Of a stretch of 11,739 bases of DNA, positions 8,292 through 11,739 are shown one piece after another (the stretch's first letter is position 1; every line of letters begins with the position of its first letter). Both the position numbers and the translations under genes were made by a program. Under the pieces are notes generated by a model, which had not been told where the DNA came from, did no database searches, and worked only from the letters and a program-made list of their open reading frames with translations. The DNA is from Cudoniella acicularis. Taxonomy: Eukaryota; Ascomycota; Leotiomycetes; Helotiales; Helotiaceae. The DNA is taken from positions 1-11,739 of the forward strand of contig JAAMPI010001656.1 of assembly GCA_013054445.1 (NCBI GenBank), given 5' to 3'.

Positions 8292-9304
8292 ATGTTGTTC
8301 ACTACATTGTCTGTGTCCGCGTTGGGCTTTGCCGCTGTTTCTTTCGCCGGTAAGTTCCCCGCTTCGAATCTAATCTGATGTTGCTGATCATTTATAGCTC
8401 CTCAACTACATTCAAGATTCGAGGTTGAAAAACGGGAACCTGCCCAGCCAGTAGAGCGAGGGTTGACCTGGACTCCTCACAAGCGCAGCAGAGGAAACTT
8501 CCAGCTCCCATCCAACTCTTTCAACAGCTTCGGTAGCTCCAGCAACAACTTCTTCAATGATTTCAATAGCTTCTCTCAATCTTCCGAGAACACGATCATC
8601 ATCACGGAGATCCAAGAGAACTCGTTGTCCGAGTCTGAATTCGAATCTGAGCAGCAGTTTTCGCAACTCATCCAGGAGCAGCTGTTTCTTGATCAGTCCC
8701 AGAACTTCATCAGCGATAACATCCGAAGAAACCATTTCAACAGCAGGAACAGCAACGTGGTTTGTCAAACTGATATCTTATTTTTGAATCAAGCTAACAT
8801 CTGTAGAACACTATCATTCTTATTGTTTCTCAAGTTACTGACAGCCGCAACGGTGGCTCGAACTCCCGCTATTTCAGCCGCCAAATCGAGAGCAACTCCA
8901 ACATTCAAGAGCAAGAAGTTGTCATCATCACGGATTCAAACCAGTTCAACATCGGTGGAAGCAACAGCAACTCTCAATTTGTCCCCTCGTCTACTTCGGT
9001 TAGCCAAGCTCAATCCACTGGCATCCCATCGACCATCACCGGATCTCAATCCAACGTTGGTCTCTATCAACCAGGTGCCTCATGGCAGGGATTCAACCCC
9101 AATATCCAGCTTCTCCCAAGCGGTATTTCTGAGCCGTCCTTCAACTTCGGACAGTCCGATACCGACCCAGCCATCATCATCCTCGAGAACCAACAGACAT
9201 ATGTTGAGTTTTTGGAGCAATCTGAGGAATCTCTTGACAGCTCCATCCTGAGCGAGTCTCAATTCAGCGGATTCAACAGCGAAGAGAGCAACAGCATCAT
9301 CTGA
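8292..9304 (+). CDS. Secreted Ser/Asn/Gln-rich protein with Kex2-type sites and repeated Ile/Val strands, 3 exons, 304 aa, unknown family
   Basis: Exons: 8292-8349, 8398-8756, 8807-9304 (915 nt, phases consistent). Introns are 48 nt (GTAAGT...TTTATAG) and 50 nt (GTGGTT...GCTAACATCTGTAG). The start MLFTTLSVSALGFAAVSFA is a clear signal peptide, probably cut near residue 20. Two dibasic KR pairs (31-32, 48-49) are Kex2-type sites, so residues about 20-49 may be a propeptide. The mature part has few charged blocks and is rich in Ser, Asn, Gln and Phe (SNSFNSFGSSSNNFFNDF). Four short Ile/Val strands stand apart: NTIIITEI (84-91), NTIILIVSQV (140-149), EVVIITD (176-182) and AIIILEN (261-267). The first and last are followed by similar acidic Ser/Glu tracts (LSESEF, LSESQF). 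I see no cysteine in the mature part, so it is not a typical disulfide-rich effector. I do not recognise the family; a wall, matrix or aggregating protein is a guess. Confidence 0.85.
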
Positions 9305-10580
9305 GCTCGAACTGCAAAAGATTGAGATGAATGGGATTGTTGTGGAAGATGAACGGCAGGGGTTGCGGCTGGGTCGACTGTTCCTTAGGTTACGGCATCT
9401 ATAATGTATATAATGATGATAGTTCTTATCGGTGTGGGTTTGGTATATGGGGGAGCACGGTAGAGGGAGGGAATTTTGCATCTATGACTGTCGACGGTAG
9501 ACCCGAGGCATGATTAGGGGAAGGGGAGCAGAGGATGAACTTGGTGGACTGTTGTGGTGTCTGGGGGATTGAAATTTTTTNATAGCCTAATCAANAAAAA
9601 AGACTTGGTTAGATCTTGTTCGATTTTCCAGTGACTTGCACTTTCCATTTTCCATTTTTGCTTCTTCGATTCTCATCCGATCTGACAAAAAGTGGGAACC
9701 TGTGGATACTGGAATTTGCCAGCTAGACAGATCTGTCTGGACTACTTTGATCAGACGATAACATGAAGCGCAAGTAAGCACTGGTCAATGCATTTGTGAC
9801 ATGCGCTCCCTGAAGCTTCAAGCTTAGCAGATCAATCAGACGTCTGGGGAAGTGGGACATCTCTGAGACGAGGCGATTCAGCCTTATGCCGTTACCGTTG
9901 TTGTGCCGTTGACGTGCCGCCGCCGCTGCCACCAAACAGCCGACCCGCGGACCCCCTGCTTACCCTTGAAGCATCGTCACGACAACGTTCGAGTTTCGGA
10001 TGTTGTGCGTACCGAACGCACTCAATTCGACTCGCGCAGCGCAGTCGTCGTGGAAATGGTCTGACTCGTAAGTTGAGACTCTGGGTATTTTCTATGCTTT
10101 CTCTCTCTCAACTAAGATCTGGGATGCATCCCTTTTCGGGCTCGCCGTCGTCGTTCGCTCAAAGACTCGCTGAATTTAATGGGCAACGATCACGTGCATA
10201 TCTCATGATAGAAGGTCCAGGGGTCAGATCGGCTTCCCCGCCCTTCCCAGTTCAGGTTCCCCCGCCTTAAACCGGTCTTGGTTTTCGTTCTGCTTGCAAA
10301 TGCCGTCATTAGGTCCTGCTAAGCCAACCCCGCCACTCGTTCGCCCACCATGGCCTACTTCTCTTCAAATCTTGTTTCGCCGTTGATGTTGTTGTTGCGT
10401 TTATATCCTCTTTTCCATTCTAAGATTCTGCGAGATACAGAGAGCTTCGAACCGAATTGATTAAATTGAGGTTATTAAACTGTTGGCTGAAGCTGGCGGC
10501 ATATCCCGAACATCCGAGCAGAGGAAAGCACGAATTGAGAGACAAACGGAGAGAAGCAGAGGGAGATCTAAGAAAAGAAG
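9305..10580. other. Intergenic region between the secreted protein gene and the last gene
   Basis: This is about 1.28 kb without a supported gene. The left part should be the 3' UTR of the secreted protein gene; the right part is the pyrimidine-rich, then purine-rich, 5' flank of the gene starting at 10581. Two undetermined bases (9581, 9595) sit next to T and A runs. Perfect palindromes occur at 9725-9738 (AGACAGATCTGTCT) and 9811-9820 (TGAAGCTTCA). A CACGTG is at 10191-10196. The open frames seen here have no recognisable motifs. Confidence 0.45.
9725..9738. repeat. 14-bp perfect palindrome
   Basis: AGACAGATCTGTCT reads identically on both strands. It could be a dimeric protein-binding site or chance; no gene start lies close by. 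Confidence 0.4.
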
Positions 10581-11739
10581 ATGGCATTGAAAGAGCGATT
10601 CCGCCGCGCAATCGGCCGTTCAGGAGGAAATGGCACCACCACCTCCACAGCCAATTCCTCACGCTCAACATCCCAAATACCGACTCCAACCCCAGGCACC
10701 GGAACAGCTACACCCACAAATCCCGTCCCTTCCTACTCTGCCCTCACACCTATTCCCACCACCTCAACAGCGAACCCACCACCCATAACCTTGACCAAAA
10801 CCACGACCTCCTCCTCCCGCCTATCAAAAACCCTCACATCCCGCCTCACAAAACCCAAAACCAAAGAAGAGAAAGAGAGGAAGAAGCTAGAGGAGTGGGA
10901 GAAGAGTGATGAGAGGGAGTGGAAGGAACCGAGGGGAAATATCCTGGGAGGAAGAGCCAGAAACATCAGGATATGTTGAGGGCTTTTGAGTGGAGTTTTG
11001 GTGGGGGGAGGAAGGGGAGTGTGGAGGGGGGGGAGGAGTGCGAGTATTTGGAGTGGGGTTAGTCCCGGGACGAGTAGGATGGGGAGTGTGGATGGGGGCG
11101 GGAGCAGCGGGGTTGACGAAGGTGAGGAGTGGGAGTGGGGCGGGGATGGTGAGGAAGAGGAGTGAGGGTGCTGGGGCTGTGGATGGAGTTGGGGGCTCAA
11201 GTGCTCTTAAGCATGGAAGCACTGCAGAAGCCTCAGGCGCATCGAGTAACCTCAAGCAAGAAATCAACGCGGAAACTCCACAGCAGACTTAAGGGCAGCA
11301 AAGCGTGGGCGCAAACGAGACCGAGAGCGTGAACAAGGCGGGAACCACTCTTAGCTCATCCTCTCATCTTGACAGCACCGAAACTCCAAAACCAGCAGCC
11401 TCCTCCCTCGAGCCCAACACGGAAACTGGACACCAAAATATGGGCACATCTGATGCTGACCCTACCGAAGCAACAGCAGCCAATACCCCTCACAACCCCT
11501 CACAACCCCCACGCAGAAATCCCACAATAAAACACCACCGCCAACACTGGGCAGCAGACCGGAGCTACAGCAGCCGAAGAATGACTAGAAGATGGCGGCG
11601 GCGGTGGTGGTGGAGAGAGCCAGAGAGAGCGCAAGCGACATCTTCGATGGCATCCCCTCCGTTCGAGTGCCAACTTATCGAGGAATGAATATGGGATTTG
11701 GTTGAAACGGTAGGGGAAGTAAAATAGAATTTGACGGGA
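10581..11739 (+). CDS. Uncharacterised Ser/Thr/Gly-rich protein, 5' part; reading frame repeatedly broken; 3' end outside window
   Basis: The ATG at 10581 has a good context (AAGATGGC) and begins MALKERFRRAIGRSGGNG. A long Ser/Thr/Pro tract is followed by a charged segment (TKEEKERKKLEEWEKSDERE). The first frame ends at TGA 10977-10979, but before that the coding signal moves one frame over at AAA 10937-10939 (KYPGRKSQKHQDMLRAFEW). It returns to the first frame after eight G at 11026-11033 (RSASIWSGVSPGTSRMGS) and reaches TGA at 11163-11165. It resumes in the third frame (GAGAVDGVGG, crossing TAA 11290-11292) and after about 11510 is in the first frame again (TQKSHNKTPPP, crossing TAG 11586-11588, then ASDIFDGIPSVRVPTYRGMN) to the window edge. 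The composition is that of a disordered, probably phosphorylated cytoplasmic or nuclear protein. I do not recognise a domain. It may be a decaying gene, a gene with sequence errors, or contain an intron I have not placed (for example a GTGAGG donor near 11120). Confidence 0.5.
11486..11505 (+). repeat. Two tandem copies of a 10-bp unit
   Basis: CCCCTCACAA occurs twice in direct succession and is followed by CCCCC. It lies exactly where the coding signal of the last gene changes frame. A unit of ten bases is not a multiple of three, so a change in copy number would shift the frame. Confidence 0.7.

Noticed and set aside
8282..8293. Four CAT triplets just before the secreted protein's ATG as a microsatellite
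   Set aside because: Only four copies and twelve bases; too short to call a meaningful repeat.
9080..9481. Minus-strand open frame of 133 codons at the end of the secreted protein gene
   Set aside because: It overlaps the well-supported third exon on the opposite strand and its sequence is low-complexity without motifs.
10733..11200. Long Pro/Ser-rich minus-strand open frames opposite the last gene
   Set aside because: They are the reverse of the Gly/Glu-rich plus-strand coding signal. Proline and serine codons arise simply from complementing GGN and GAG-type codons.

Overview
The window looks like nuclear DNA of a filamentous ascomycete (Pezizomycotina; Leotiomycetes is my guess, but no marker here proves it). 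The evidence is the gene style: spliced genes with many short introns (48 to 150 nt), GT...AG ends, branch sites of the CTAAC/CTGAC type, and protein families usual in such fungi. There are no bacterial features such as operons or Shine-Dalgarno sites. I joined exons by hand, using splice motifs, phase and family motifs.

Layout, left to right. (1) 1-461, plus strand: the 3' end of a gene resembling fungal Fringe-like/GT31 glycosyltransferases, with an apparent one-base frame slip in a G run. (2) 1031-3649, minus strand: a complete nine-exon gene for a 619-residue membrane-anchored or secreted alpha/beta hydrolase of the tripeptidyl-aminopeptidase-like (S33/TAP-like) group, with Ser257, Asp517 and His545 all present. 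(3) 3845-4104: a 260-bp non-autonomous DNA transposon (MITE) with 32-bp terminal inverted repeats and a TTA target duplication, inserted in the hydrolase's upstream region. (4) 5087-6307, minus strand: a complete four-exon fibrillarin gene (NOP1 orthologue, 315 residues). Its first intron holds an 11-bp perfect hairpin stem and ends in in-frame alternative acceptors. (5) About 2 kb without a convincing gene. (6) 8292-9304, plus strand: a three-exon gene for a 304-residue secreted Ser/Asn/Gln-rich protein with two Kex2-type sites and four spaced Ile/Val-rich strands, the most novel-looking gene here. (7) About 1.3 kb without a gene, containing two ambiguous bases. (8) 10581 to the window end, plus strand: an uncharacterised Ser/Thr/Gly-rich protein gene whose coding signal hops between frames and crosses two stop codons. 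It is either a decaying gene or poor sequence at homopolymers.

The genes do not form an evident pathway. Fibrillarin is a housekeeping nucleolar enzyme. The hydrolase and the secreted repeat protein are surface or extracellular products, and the glycosyltransferase would act in the secretory pathway. Genes 1 and 2 converge. Fibrillarin and the secreted protein gene diverge across the 2-kb gap. I did not see a gene cluster, CRISPR array, tRNA or rRNA.
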